NCBI RefSeq assembly: GCF_032164335.1
Contig: NZ_CP134152.1
Span: 3,534,001-3,598,000, forward strand
Source of the DNA: Winslowiella toletana
Lineage (GTDB): Bacteria > Pseudomonadota > Gammaproteobacteria > Enterobacterales > Enterobacteriaceae
Direction of reading: 5' to 3'
DNA: 64,000 bases
The position numbers were made by a program, and so were the translations under genes. Below, one piece after another: positions 9,189 through 18,218 of the stretch; within the stretch, counting starts at the first letter, position 1; each line of letters opens with the position of its first letter. The notes under the pieces are model-generated. The model was not told where the DNA came from. It saw nothing but the letters and a program-made list of their open reading frames with translations, and made no database searches.

Positions 9189-9983
9189 TTAACCATACCT
9201 GCCCGTAATATAATCCTCAGTACGACGCGCCTGCGGTGTGGTAAACAGATCGTCGGTCTGCGCAAACTCCACCACGCTGCCATTATGCATAAACGCGGTA
9301 TAGTCCGAGACGCGTGCCGCCTGCTGCATGTTATGCGTCACCAGAATAAGCGTGAAATGCTGCTTTAGCGTGGTCATCAGCTCTTCAATCACCAGCGTCG
9401 AGATTGGATCGAGTGCCGAGGTTGGCTCATCAAGCAGCAACACCTCCGGTTCAATCGCCACGGCACGTGCAATCACTAAGCGCTGCTGCTGACCACTGGA
9501 GAGCGTCAGCGCATTCTGCCGCAGACTGTCTTTAACCTCGCTCCACAGTGCCGCAGCGCGCAGCGCGCGCTCAACCGCTTCATCCAGCACCCGCCGGTCG
9601 CGCACGCCCTGTAATCTCAGTCCGTATACCACATTTTCATAAATCGACTTGGGAAAAGGATTTGGCCGTTGAAATACCATACCCACGCGGCGGCGCAGAG
9701 CGGAAAGGTCGCCAGTATTTTGCAGAATCGACTGCTGCTCCAGCAGAATATCGCCTTCCACCCGACAGCCATCAATCAGATCGTTCATACGATTAAAGCA
9801 GCGCAGCAGCGTCGATTTGCCACAGCCGGAAGGGCCAATCAGCGCGGTAATACGGTTTTTCGGTAACCGCAGTGAGATATCTTTCAGCGCCTGTTTATCG
9901 CCATACCACAACGACAGCTGATTCAGTTCCAGCGCCGTTTCTGTTGCGGCAAAATCCACGGTTGAATGCATTACAGTGTCCAC
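9189..9983 (-). CDS. pstB: PstB, phosphate ABC transporter ATPase
   Basis: 264 residues from GTG (9983); a second start, ATG at 9971, is equally possible. Walker A is GPSGCGKST, the Q-loop is in [16 protein letters not shown] (typical of PstB), Walker B is [12 protein letters not shown] and the switch histidine is in LVTHN. The ABC signature reads LSSGQQQR instead of the usual LSGGQQQR. It should hydrolyse ATP to drive phosphate uptake through PstA/PstC. It is last in a pstC-pstA-pstB operon, 2 bases after pstA. There is no pstS or phoU in the window, so the binding protein must be elsewhere. Confidence 0.93.
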   Translation of the reverse strand: MDTVMHSTVDFAATETALELNQLSLWYGDKQALKDISLRLPKNRITALIGPSGCGKSTLLRCFNRMNDLIDGCRVEGDILLEQQSILQNTGDLSALRRRVGMVFQRPNPFPKSIYENVVYGLRLQGVRDRRVLDEAVERALRAAALWSEVKDSLRQNALTLSSGQQQRLVIARAVAIEPEVLLLDEPTSALDPISTLVIEELMTTLKQHFTLILVTHNMQQAARVSDYTAFMHNGSVVEFAQTDDLFTTPQARRTEDYITGRYG

Positions 9984-9985
9984 AG

Positions 9986-11638
9986 TTATTGCACCAGCGC
10001 ACGATAGCGCTCGCGCAGGCGATGGCGCAAGCCCATCGCCGCCAGATTCAGTCCTAATACAATGCTTACCAGTAATAAAGCCGTCGCATAAACCAGCGGG
10101 CGCTCCGCTTCGGCGTTCGGACTCTGGAACGCCAGGTCGTAAATCTGGAAGCCAAGGTGCATAAATTTACGATCAAGATGCAGATAAGGGAAAATGCCGT
10201 CAATCGGCAATTCCGGTACCAGCTTCACTACCCCGACCAGCATCAGTGGCGCAGTTTCGCCAGCGGCGCGTGCCACCGCCAGAATCAGGCCGGTCAGCAT
10301 CGCCGGTAATGCCAGCGGCAAGGTGATGTGCCACAAGGTTTCCGCCCGGGTGGCGCCCAGCGCCAGCGAGCCCTGACGCAAAGCGGAAGGGATCCGCGAC
10401 AGCCCCTCTTCGGTCGCAACAATCACTACCGGTAACGTCAGCAGTGCCAGCGTTAGCGAGGCCCATAATAAGCCAGGGGTGCCAAAAGTCGGATTAGGTA
10501 GCGAAGCCGGAAAAAACAGCTGATCGAGCGTGCCGCCAATTAGCCAGACAAAAAAACCGAGGCCAAAAACGCCGTAAACAATCGACGGTACGCCAGCAAG
10601 ATTCACTACCGCAATCCGCACCAGGCGCGTTAATGCATTGCGGTCAGCATACTCATGCAGCCAGACGGCAGCGATCACGCCTAACGGCATCACCATCACC
10701 GACATCAACAGCACCATCAGCACCGTACCAAAAATCGCCGGAAACGCGCCGCCATCCGACTGATTTTCGCCCGGTGAATCGCTGATAAAATGCCAGATTT
10801 GCGTGGCGAAATGCTGCCATTTTTGCCCAGGCGTCATCGCATTCGGATACCAGGCGGCGACGATCTGCGTCAGCGGAATACGCTGCACGTTGCCACTGGC
10901 ATCACGCAACAATAGCGCGCTGCGTTCAATTTCACTGTTAAGCGACGCCAGCCGCGCCGCCAGCCGGTTAAACTGGCGCTGTAGTTCGGCCCGCCCCGCC
11001 TGATGAATCGACTGCTCCTGCGCGTCGTACTGTTTCTCTTCACGCAACTCCTGCGCCTGTAGCTGCAGAGCTTCCAGCTGAGCATTCACCTGCGCCATCT
11101 CCACGCGACGAATATGCGCCGCCTGCTCCAGTTGCAGGCGAGTTTGCTGCAGCCGCTGTTGAAGCGCAGCTTTCATATTTTGCGCCACTAAAGGCTGAGT
11201 ACCGTCGCGCAAACCGGCAAACCAGCCATAAGCGTTGCCACCCGTGCGGCGCTGCAACACGATAATCTCTTCCGGTTGCTGCCGCTGAGCGATATCGCTG
11301 GACAACAGCGTGCGAAAATCCGGCGCGGCAAAATCACGGTTGCCGGTTTTGATCAGATAACGCGTGACCGTTTCCGGTAACGACTCAGCGATGCGGCTAC
11401 CGCTATCCTGCAACTGCTGGCGGGAAACCTGGCTGCGATTCACCACCTCGCCCAGTAACTGCACGTTGCCCGCAGCAGATTGATTAAGCGTAAACAGCGT
11501 TACCGGCTGGGGCCAGAAACCGCGTAATCCTTGCCAGGCCAGTAAGCTAATCAGCAGCAAAAACGCCAGCAGGCTGAACGCCACTGCACCGGCGGTTAAC
11601 CAGCGCCAGCGGTCGTTCTTCGCCATCCACTTATTCAT
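9986..11638 (-). CDS. pstA: PstA-type phosphate ABC permease with long periplasmic coiled-coil insert
   Basis: 550 residues, nearly twice E. coli PstA (296). One membrane helix (about 13-37) is followed by about 250 residues that should be periplasmic, including a Gln/Glu/Arg-rich coiled-coil stretch (about 165-245). The permease core with five to six helices starts near residue 300. The EAA loop that docks on PstB is in [20 protein letters not shown]. The long form resembles the PstA variants of Vibrio and Pseudomonas. Its start overlaps the pstC stop by four bases. The role of the insert is unknown; contact with the binding protein or the partner insert in PstC is an inference. Confidence 0.88.
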   Translation of the reverse strand: MNKWMAKNDRWRWLTAGAVAFSLLAFLLLISLLAWQGLRGFWPQPVTLFTLNQSAAGNVQLLGEVVNRSQVSRQQLQDSGSRIAESLPETVTRYLIKTGNRDFAAPDFRTLLSSDIAQRQQPEEIIVLQRRTGGNAYGWFAGLRDGTQPLVAQNMKAALQQRLQQTRLQLEQAAHIRRVEMAQVNAQLEALQLQAQELREEKQYDAQEQSIHQAGRAELQRQFNRLAARLASLNSEIERSALLLRDASGNVQRIPLTQIVAAWYPNAMTPGQKWQHFATQIWHFISDSPGENQSDGGAFPAIFGTVLMVLLMSVMVMPLGVIAAVWLHEYADRNALTRLVRIAVVNLAGVPSIVYGVFGLGFFVWLIGGTLDQLFFPASLPNPTFGTPGLLWASLTLALLTLPVVIVATEEGLSRIPSALRQGSLALGATRAETLWHITLPLALPAMLTGLILAVARAAGETAPLMLVGVVKLVPELPIDGIFPYLHLDRKFMHLGFQIYDLAFQSPNAEAERPLVYATALLLVSIVLGLNLAAMGLRHRLRERYRALVQ

Positions 11639-13770
11639 CCCTGCCCCTCATGCTGACCATAGCGCTGACGCAACCGCTGGCGCACCACTTCTGCCAGCGT
11701 ATTCACCACCAGAGTAAACAACAGCAGCACCAGCGCGCTGAGGAACAGAATACGGTAATGTGCACTACCCGCCGCCGCTTCCGGCATTTCGACGGCAATA
11801 TTGGCCGACAGCGTTCGCAAACCGTGGAACAAACCGCCATCGGTAACTGGCGTATTGCCGGTCGCCATTAGCACAATCATGGTTTCCCCCACCGCGCGAC
11901 CAAAACCGATCATCAGCGCGGCGAAAATACCTGCCGATGCGCCGGGTAACACCACGCGTGACAAGGTTTGCCATGGCGTGGCACCCAGCGCCAGTGAACC
12001 TTGCCCCAACGAGGCGGGAACGCTAAAAATTGCATCTTCTGCCAGGGTAAAAATCAGCGGCACCAGCGCAAATCCCATCGCCACGCCAGCAACCAGCAAA
12101 TTGCGCTGCTCATAGCCGTGCGCCAGACGTTCTGCCAGCCCGCGGCTAAACAGCCAGCCGTCCAGTAAGGGCACCAGCCACAGCGTCAGCAGGCTGACCA
12201 ATAGCAACAGCGGCACCAGTATCCACACCTCACGGCCATCGGCACACAGCCGATGTCGCCAGCGCGGCGGCAAGCGGCTTGAGCCCCAGCCACAGAGCAA
12301 CAGCGTCGCGGCCAGCACAAACGGCAGCAGCAGCACGCCGGACAGATGATCGGCAATGCGTGGAGCCAGCCACAGCCCGGCAATCAGGCCCACCACCACG
12401 CTGGGTAGCGCGCCCATCATTTCGATAGCCGGTTTCACCCAGCGCCGCAGCGCGGGTGACATAAACCAGGCGGTATAAATTGCAGCAGCCAGCGCCAGCG
12501 GCGTGGCGAACAGCAGCGCCAACGCGGCGGCTTTTAGCGTGCCGGATACCATCGGCACCAGACTGAATTTTCCCTGGTAGTAATCTTCAGCCGCCGTCGA
12601 TTGCCATACCCACGCCGGCTGCGGATAGTTTTCATACCAGACTTTCTGCCACAGACTGCGCCAGCTAAAATCCGGCAAAGGATTGTGCAAGCTGAAGTAG
12701 CGCCACTCACCCTGACTTTCCACCAGCAGTCCATTCCCCTGTGGTGCAAACTCGGCGGCAGTAATCCCGGCAGGCAGCGAATGCGAGAAAATCGCGCCGT
12801 CCTGTTTACTGGCAAATAGCGTAAGCTGGCCTTGCGGGCTGAGGGTGGCGAACACCCGGCGATGAGTTTCACTGAAGAACAGCGGTTGCGCCTTAGCGCC
12901 GGTAAAATTGCGGATAAAGTTAAGATGCGGACCTGTAGGGCTGGCGATATCAAACCATTGCGCAATGCCGGATGGCCCGGCAAGCAACAACGAGTCACCG
13001 CCGCTTAATAGCAGCATTTCCTGCGGTTTTTCCTGCAGCGTGATGGTATCGCGCAGGGTAATATTGTCCGCCGTAATGCGCCAGACGCGCAGCAGATTAT
13101 CTGCCAGCGCAAACAGCAGCTTTCCATCTGGCGTCAGCAGCAGCTGATCTGTCCCTGCCTGATTGATGGTCTGAATTTGCGGCGTCTGGTTGGGCTGTAG
13201 CCGTGCCAGCTCAATGGTATTATCGCTGGCGGCGGCAAACAGCCAGCGATCGTCTGCGGGATGCGCGACGGCGGGATGACGCAAAGACCGTGCTGAAATC
13301 GCCAGCGCGCGGTCGCCGAGCGGAAATTTCCAGCGTGGCTCACCCTCGCTGGCGGTAAAATCGGCGGTTATTAATTTAATACTGCCATCAGGCTGTAACA
13401 ATGCCACCGCAGATTTATCGGCGGTAACCGCCGCCTGAACCGGGCCAGTGGCCAGCTGCAGTGCCGGTTCAGCCGGCTCGCCGCTGAGCGGAATAAAACG
13501 GGCGCTGCCATGCTGATCGATACGCCAGCCCCACTTGCCATTCAGGCCAATCGCCACCGCAGGTTGCGGTTGCCATAAAGCAAAGTGGCTGACTTGCTGG
13601 AGTGAAGGCGCAGTAAACAGCGGCGTCACTACCCAGATTAACCAGAAAAACAGCAGCATCATGACCAGCAGGATACCGACGCCACAGGCCGTGACCACGC
13701 GATGCGTCAGCCGGTCGATAAATCGCCGCCTTGAGTCGCTGTATTGCACCGGAATATGGTTGTCGATCAT
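11635..13770 (-). CDS. pstC: PstC-type phosphate ABC permease with beta-propeller-like periplasmic domain
   Basis: 711 residues against 319 for E. coli PstC. An N-terminal membrane helix (about 27-51) is followed by some 330 residues (about 60-385) made of short repeated beta-rich units with propeller-like signatures such as LTPDGKLLFALADNLLRVWRI and FAPQGNGLLVES. Six membrane segments and the EAA loop [16 protein letters not shown] complete the permease. It is first in pstCAB and divergent from ppk, so phosphate uptake and polyphosphate synthesis share a control region. I saw no convincing Pho box in that 154-base gap. Similar large PstC proteins occur beside ppk in Vibrio. The propeller assignment is from pattern only. 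Confidence 0.87.
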   Translation of the reverse strand: MIDNHIPVQYSDSRRRFIDRLTHRVVTACGVGILLVMMLLFFWLIWVVTPLFTAPSLQQVSHFALWQPQPAVAIGLNGKWGWRIDQHGSARFIPLSGEPAEPALQLATGPVQAAVTADKSAVALLQPDGSIKLITADFTASEGEPRWKFPLGDRALAISARSLRHPAVAHPADDRWLFAAASDNTIELARLQPNQTPQIQTINQAGTDQLLLTPDGKLLFALADNLLRVWRITADNITLRDTITLQEKPQEMLLLSGGDSLLLAGPSGIAQWFDIASPTGPHLNFIRNFTGAKAQPLFFSETHRRVFATLSPQGQLTLFASKQDGAIFSHSLPAGITAAEFAPQGNGLLVESQGEWRYFSLHNPLPDFSWRSLWQKVWYENYPQPAWVWQSTAAEDYYQGKFSLVPMVSGTLKAAALALLFATPLALAAAIYTAWFMSPALRRWVKPAIEMMGALPSVVVGLIAGLWLAPRIADHLSGVLLLPFVLAATLLLCGWGSSRLPPRWRHRLCADGREVWILVPLLLLVSLLTLWLVPLLDGWLFSRGLAERLAHGYEQRNLLVAGVAMGFALVPLIFTLAEDAIFSVPASLGQGSLALGATPWQTLSRVVLPGASAGIFAALMIGFGRAVGETMIVLMATGNTPVTDGGLFHGLRTLSANIAVEMPEAAAGSAHYRILFLSALVLLLFTLVVNTLAEVVRQRLRQRYGQHEGQG

Positions 13771-13924
13771 GCCAGAAAAAGGTTCCGTTTCGCTTTGAGG
13801 CCGCTATGTTGCCCGTAGCCGCTTGATAAGACAACTATTGAGGTTGGACAATGCAGCCATACTCTCGCCATAATGGATTTGGACACCGGATACCTTGGTC
13901 CTGAATCAGCACATCGGAGTAAAA

Positions 13925-15985
13925 ATGGGTCAGGAAAAGTTATACATTGAAAAAGAACTGAGCTGGTTATCTTTTAATGAACGTGTATTGCAGGAAGCAG
14001 CAGACAAGAGCAATCCGCTAATTGAGCGGATGCGTTTTCTCGGCATTTACTCCAATAATCTTGATGAATTTTATAAGGTCCGCTTTGCCGATTTGAAGCG
14101 CCGCATTCTGATAGGCGAAGAACAGGGTTCGCCCAGTACGCCGCGCCACTTGCTGAAAAAGATTCAGCAGCGGGTAATGAAAGCCGATCAGGAGTTCGAC
14201 GGCCTATATAACGATCTGCTGCTGGAAATGGCGCGCAACCAGATCTTTCTGATCAATGAGCGTCAGCTGTCGCCAAATCAACAGAACTGGCTGCGGCACT
14301 ACTTTAAACACCATCTGCGCCAGCACATCACGCCGATTTTGATCAACCGTGATACCGATCTGACCGAGTTTCTGAAAGACGACTATACCTATCTGGCGAT
14401 CGAGATTATTCGCGGCGAAGATATCCGCTATGCACTGCTGGAGATCCCTTCCGATAAAGTGCCGCGCTTCGTTAATCTGCCGCCGGAAACGCCACGCCGC
14501 CGCAAGCCGATGATCTTGCTCGATAACATTCTGCGCTATTGCCTGGATGATATCTTTAAAGGCTTTTTCGATTATGACGCGCTCAACGCTTACTCAATGA
14601 AAATGACGCGTGACGCCGAGTACGATCTGGTTACTGAGATGGAATCCAGCCTGCTGGAACTGATGTCATCCAGCCTGAAACAGCGTCTGACCGCTGAGCC
14701 GGTACGCTTTGTTTATCAGCGTGATATGCCGGATGCGATGGTCGAACTGCTGCGCGGCAAACTCAGCATCTCGAATTACGACTCAATTATACCTGGCGGC
14801 CGTTACCATAACTTTAAAGACTTTATTAGTTTCCCTAACGTCGGCAAAGCCAATCTGGTCAACAAGCCACTGCCGCAGCTGCGCCATATCTGGTTTGATG
14901 GCTTCCGTAACGGCTTTGATGCTATTCGTCATCGCGACGTGCTGCTCTATTATCCTTATCACACCTTCGAGCACGTGCTGGAGCTGCTGCGCCAGGCGTC
15001 GTTTGACCCGAGCGTACTGGCGATTAAAATCAATATTTATCGCGTGGCGAAAAACTCGCGCATTATTGATGCAATGATCCACGCCGCTTATAACGGCAAA
15101 AAAGTCACGGTCGTGGTCGAGTTACAGGCACGTTTCGACGAAGCCGCCAATATTCATTGGGCAAAACGCTTAACCGAAGCGGGTGTTCATGTGATCTTCT
15201 CCGCGCCGGGCTTAAAGATCCACGCCAAACTGTTTTTAATCTCACGCCGTGAGAACGATGAAATTGTGCGCTACGCTCATATTGGCACCGGTAACTTTAA
15301 TGAGAAGACCGCACGCATCTATACCGACTATTCATTACTGACCGCCGATGCGCGCATTACAAATGAAGTGCGCCGGGTGTTTAACTTTATCGAAAATCCT
15401 TACCGCCCGGTCAGTTTTGAACATCTGATGGTCTCGCCGCAAAACTCGCGCCGGATGCTTTATCAGCTGATCGATAATGAAATTGCCAATGCGCAGAACG
15501 GTATTGCGGCTGGCATTACGCTGAAAGTGAACAACCTGGTGGATAAAGGTTTAGTCGACAGGCTGTACACCGCATCAAGCGTTGGGGTGCAGGTTAATCT
15601 GCTGATCCGCGGTATGTGTTCGTTGATCCCGAATCTTGAAGGCATCAGCGATAATATCAAGGTAATCAGTATCGTAGATCGCTATCTTGAGCATGACCGG
15701 GTGTATATTTTTGATAACGGCGGCGATAAAAAAGTCTATCTCTCTTCTGCCGACTGGATGACCCGTAATATTGATTACCGTATCGAAGTGGCGGTGGCGA
15801 TCCTCGATCCCACGCTGAAACAGCGCATACTGGATATTATTGGCATCCTGTTCAGTGATACCCTGAAAGCTCGCTTCGTTGATAAAGAGCTGAGTAATCG
15901 TTATGTGCCGCGTGGCAACCGCCGTAAGGTTCGCGCGCAGTTAGCCATTTACGATTACATCAAATCCCTGGAACAACCTGAATAA
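13925..15985 (+). CDS. ppk: Ppk, polyphosphate kinase 1
   Basis: 686 residues from the ATG at 13925, which follows CGGAG. An upstream ATG at 13895 is in frame but lacks the conserved start, and E. coli Ppk begins with the same [14 protein letters not shown]. It makes long-chain polyphosphate from ATP, reversibly. The phosphohistidine regions [11 protein letters not shown] and [14 protein letters not shown] of the PLD-like domains are intact. Ppx follows after only 6 bases, so synthesis and breakdown are coexpressed, as in E. coli. Confidence 0.98.
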   Translation: MGQEKLYIEKELSWLSFNERVLQEAADKSNPLIERMRFLGIYSNNLDEFYKVRFADLKRRILIGEEQGSPSTPRHLLKKIQQRVMKADQEFDGLYNDLLLEMARNQIFLINERQLSPNQQNWLRHYFKHHLRQHITPILINRDTDLTEFLKDDYTYLAIEIIRGEDIRYALLEIPSDKVPRFVNLPPETPRRRKPMILLDNILRYCLDDIFKGFFDYDALNAYSMKMTRDAEYDLVTEMESSLLELMSSSLKQRLTAEPVRFVYQRDMPDAMVELLRGKLSISNYDSIIPGGRYHNFKDFISFPNVGKANLVNKPLPQLRHIWFDGFRNGFDAIRHRDVLLYYPYHTFEHVLELLRQASFDPSVLAIKINIYRVAKNSRIIDAMIHAAYNGKKVTVVVELQARFDEAANIHWAKRLTEAGVHVIFSAPGLKIHAKLFLISRRENDEIVRYAHIGTGNFNEKTARIYTDYSLLTADARITNEVRRVFNFIENPYRPVSFEHLMVSPQNSRRMLYQLIDNEIANAQNGIAAGITLKVNNLVDKGLVDRLYTASSVGVQVNLLIRGMCSLIPNLEGISDNIKVISIVDRYLEHDRVYIFDNGGDKKVYLSSADWMTRNIDYRIEVAVAILDPTLKQRILDIIGILFSDTLKARFVDKELSNRYVPRGNRRKVRAQLAIYDYIKSLEQPE

Positions 15986-15991
15986 TTCACT

Positions 15992-17518
15992 ATGCCAATA
16001 TCCCATAAAAGTACGCCCAAACCGCAGGAATTTGCTGCTATTGACCTCGGTTCAAACAGTTTCCACATGGTGATTGCACGCGTGGTGGATGGTGCCATGC
16101 AGGTGCTGGGAAGGTTGAAACAGCGGGTACATCTGGCCGACGGGCTGGATGCCAACAATGTGCTGAGTGAAGATGCGATTCAGCGAGGTCTGAATTGCCT
16201 GGCGCTGTTTGCCGAGCGCTTGCAAGGCTTCAGCCCGGCCAATGTGACTATTGTCGGCACCCATACTTTACGTCAGGCGGTTAATGCGGAGGATTTTCTC
16301 CAGCGCGCCGCCGATGTCATTCCGTATCCGATCGAAGTGATCTCTGGTCATGAAGAAGCACGCCTGATCTTTATGGGGGTGGAACACACCCAGCCAGAGA
16401 AAGGCCGTAAGCTGGTGATTGATATCGGCGGTGGTTCGACCGAACTGGTGATCGGCGAAGATTTTGAACCCAAGCTGGTTGAAAGCCGACGCATGGGCTG
16501 CGTCAGTTTTGCCAATCTCTATTTCCCGCAGCGCGAGATCAGTAAAGAGAATTTCCGCCGCGCACGGCTGGCCGCCGCGCAAAAGCTGGAAACCCTTGCC
16601 TGGCAATATCGCCTGCTCGGCTGGCAGTTTGCCCTTGGCGCATCAGGCACCATCAAAGCAGCCTGTGAAGTGCTACAGGCAATGGGTGAGAAAGATAAGC
16701 TGATTACCCCGGAGCGCCTCGAAATGCTGTATGACGAGGTGATTAAGCATAAGTCCTTTGATGCCTTAAGCCTGCCGGGCTTGTCGGATGAGCGTAAAGC
16801 GGTATTTGTTCCGGGACTGTCGATTTTGTGCGGCGTGTTTGATGCGCTGGCGATCCGCGAGCTGCGCCTTTCGGACGGTGCGCTGCGTGAAGGTGTGCTG
16901 TATGAGATGGAAGGCCGTTTCCGCCATCAGGATATTCGTAGCCGCACGGCACAAAGCCTGGCGAATCACTACAACATCGACACCGACCAGGCCCGTCGGG
17001 TACTCGACACCACTGAGCTACTCTATCTGCAATGGAAAAATCAAAATCCAAAACAGGCCAATCCCCAGCTGGCAGCGCTGCTCAAATGGGCATCCATGCT
17101 GCATGAAGTGGGGTTGAGCATTAATCACAGCGGATTACAGCGCCACTCCTCTTATATCCTGCAAAATACCAATATGCCGGGCTTTAATCAGGATCAACAA
17201 TCACTGCTGGCGATGCTGGTACGCTATCATCGTAAAGCGGTGAAAGTGGATGAGATGCCGCGTTTTACCCTGTTTAAGAAGAAGCAATTTTTGCCGCTGG
17301 TGTTTCTGCTGCGGTTAGGTGCGCTGCTGAACAATCAGCGCCAGGCAACCACTAAACCCGACACCTTGCTGCTGGAAACGGATGATGGCCACTGGACGCT
17401 GACCTTCCCTGCCGGCTACTTTGCTCAGAATAACCTGGTACAACTCGATCTTGAGCGCGAGCAGGCGTACTGGGAAGATGTGGTCGGCTGGAAGCTGATG
17501 ATCCAGGAAGCGCCGTAA
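15992..17518 (+). CDS. ppx: Ppx, exopolyphosphatase
   Basis: 508 residues (E. coli 513). An actin/HSP70-like fold phosphatase that releases phosphate from polyphosphate ends and is also inhibited by ppGpp in E. coli. The nucleotide-fold motifs [12 protein letters not shown] (N-terminal) and [14 protein letters not shown] (about 150) are present, with an HD-like C-terminal region ([16 protein letters not shown]). The gene is immediately downstream of ppk and the operon ends in a long hairpin. The C terminus is slightly shorter than that of E. coli. Confidence 0.97.
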   Translation: MPISHKSTPKPQEFAAIDLGSNSFHMVIARVVDGAMQVLGRLKQRVHLADGLDANNVLSEDAIQRGLNCLALFAERLQGFSPANVTIVGTHTLRQAVNAEDFLQRAADVIPYPIEVISGHEEARLIFMGVEHTQPEKGRKLVIDIGGGSTELVIGEDFEPKLVESRRMGCVSFANLYFPQREISKENFRRARLAAAQKLETLAWQYRLLGWQFALGASGTIKAACEVLQAMGEKDKLITPERLEMLYDEVIKHKSFDALSLPGLSDERKAVFVPGLSILCGVFDALAIRELRLSDGALREGVLYEMEGRFRHQDIRSRTAQSLANHYNIDTDQARRVLDTTELLYLQWKNQNPKQANPQLAALLKWASMLHEVGLSINHSGLQRHSSYILQNTNMPGFNQDQQSLLAMLVRYHRKAVKVDEMPRFTLFKKKQFLPLVFLLRLGALLNNQRQATTKPDTLLLETDDGHWTLTFPAGYFAQNNLVQLDLEREQAYWEDVVGWKLMIQEAP

Positions 17519-17542
17519 AAATCCGGCACAGTTTAAAGCCGC

Positions 17543-17574
17543 CAGCAACGGCGATTCGAACCTCGCCGTTGCTG
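17543..17574 (+). terminator. hairpin after ppx
   Basis: CAGCAACGGCGA and TCGCCGTTGCTG form a perfect 12-bp stem with an 8-base loop, 25 bases after the ppx stop. There is no T-run, so termination may be partial. Confidence 0.65.
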
Positions 17575-17609
17575 ATAATGTCCGGCTATCATTTAATAAC
17601 GGTTTTATT

Positions 17610-18218
17610 ATGACAACTCCAGATACCCGCAACGATCTGTTCCAAAAGTATGCACTCAGTGCGCCCCATTCTGAAATCGTCGAGGCTGCCAGTCGCATTG
17701 CGCCCGGTAAAGCGCTGGATCTTGGCTGCGGCAACGGACGCAATACGCTGTACCTGAATCAGCAAGGCTTTGAACTTACCGCCTGGGATAAAAATCCGCA
17801 GAGCATCGCCAAACTGAATCACATCATCGGGCAAGAGTCGTTAGACGGTATCAGCACCGATATTAAAGATCTGGATACCCTGCGTTTTAATGGCGAGTAC
17901 CAGCTGGTGTTCTCTACCGTGGTAATGATGTTTCTGCAACCGGAAACCATCCCGCAGATGATTGCCGATATGCAGGCCAGCACGGTAAAAAATGGTTATA
18001 ACCTGATCGTTGCCGCGATGAACACCGACGATTATCCCTGCAATCTGCCCTTCCCGTTCACCTTTAAATCCGGTGAGCTCAGCCACTATTACCGCAAATG
18101 GCATATTCTGAAGTACAACGAGGAAGTCGGTGAGCTGTTTAAAACCGACGAAAACGGCAACCGCATTAAGTTGCGTTTCGCCACCCTGCTGGCGCAAAAG
18201 GCTCCGACTAAGGATTGA
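17610..18218 (+). CDS. tehB: TehB-like SAM-dependent methyltransferase
   Basis: 202 residues (E. coli TehB 197). The SAM-binding motif I is ALDLGCGNGRNTLYL (about 35-48). TehB-specific segments are collinear with E. coli, including STVVMMFLQPETIPQMI, GYNLIVAAMNTDDYPC and the ending NGNRIKLRFATLLA. TehB methylates and detoxifies tellurite and selenite species in E. coli. No tehA is adjacent, so this is an orphan copy. Its 3' end overlaps that of the convergent pdeF by 11 bases. Confidence 0.9.
   Translation: MTTPDTRNDLFQKYALSAPHSEIVEAASRIAPGKALDLGCGNGRNTLYLNQQGFELTAWDKNPQSIAKLNHIIGQESLDGISTDIKDLDTLRFNGEYQLVFSTVVMMFLQPETIPQMIADMQASTVKNGYNLIVAAMNTDDYPCNLPFPFTFKSGELSHYYRKWHILKYNEEVGELFKTDENGNRIKLRFATLLAQKAPTKD

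Noticed and set aside
12534-12998. 154-codon alternative frame inside pstC
   Set aside because: Overlaps the pstC coding frame, which has continuous membrane and repeat features; the alternative is Arg/Cys/Leu-rich and featureless.
13771-13924. Search for a Pho box between pstC and ppk
   Set aside because: No pair of CTGTCAT-like repeats with the right spacing was found on either strand.
13895-13924. Upstream ATG of ppk giving ten extra residues
   Set aside because: The ATG at 13925 has a proper CGGAG ribosome-binding site and matches the conserved start [11 protein letters not shown].
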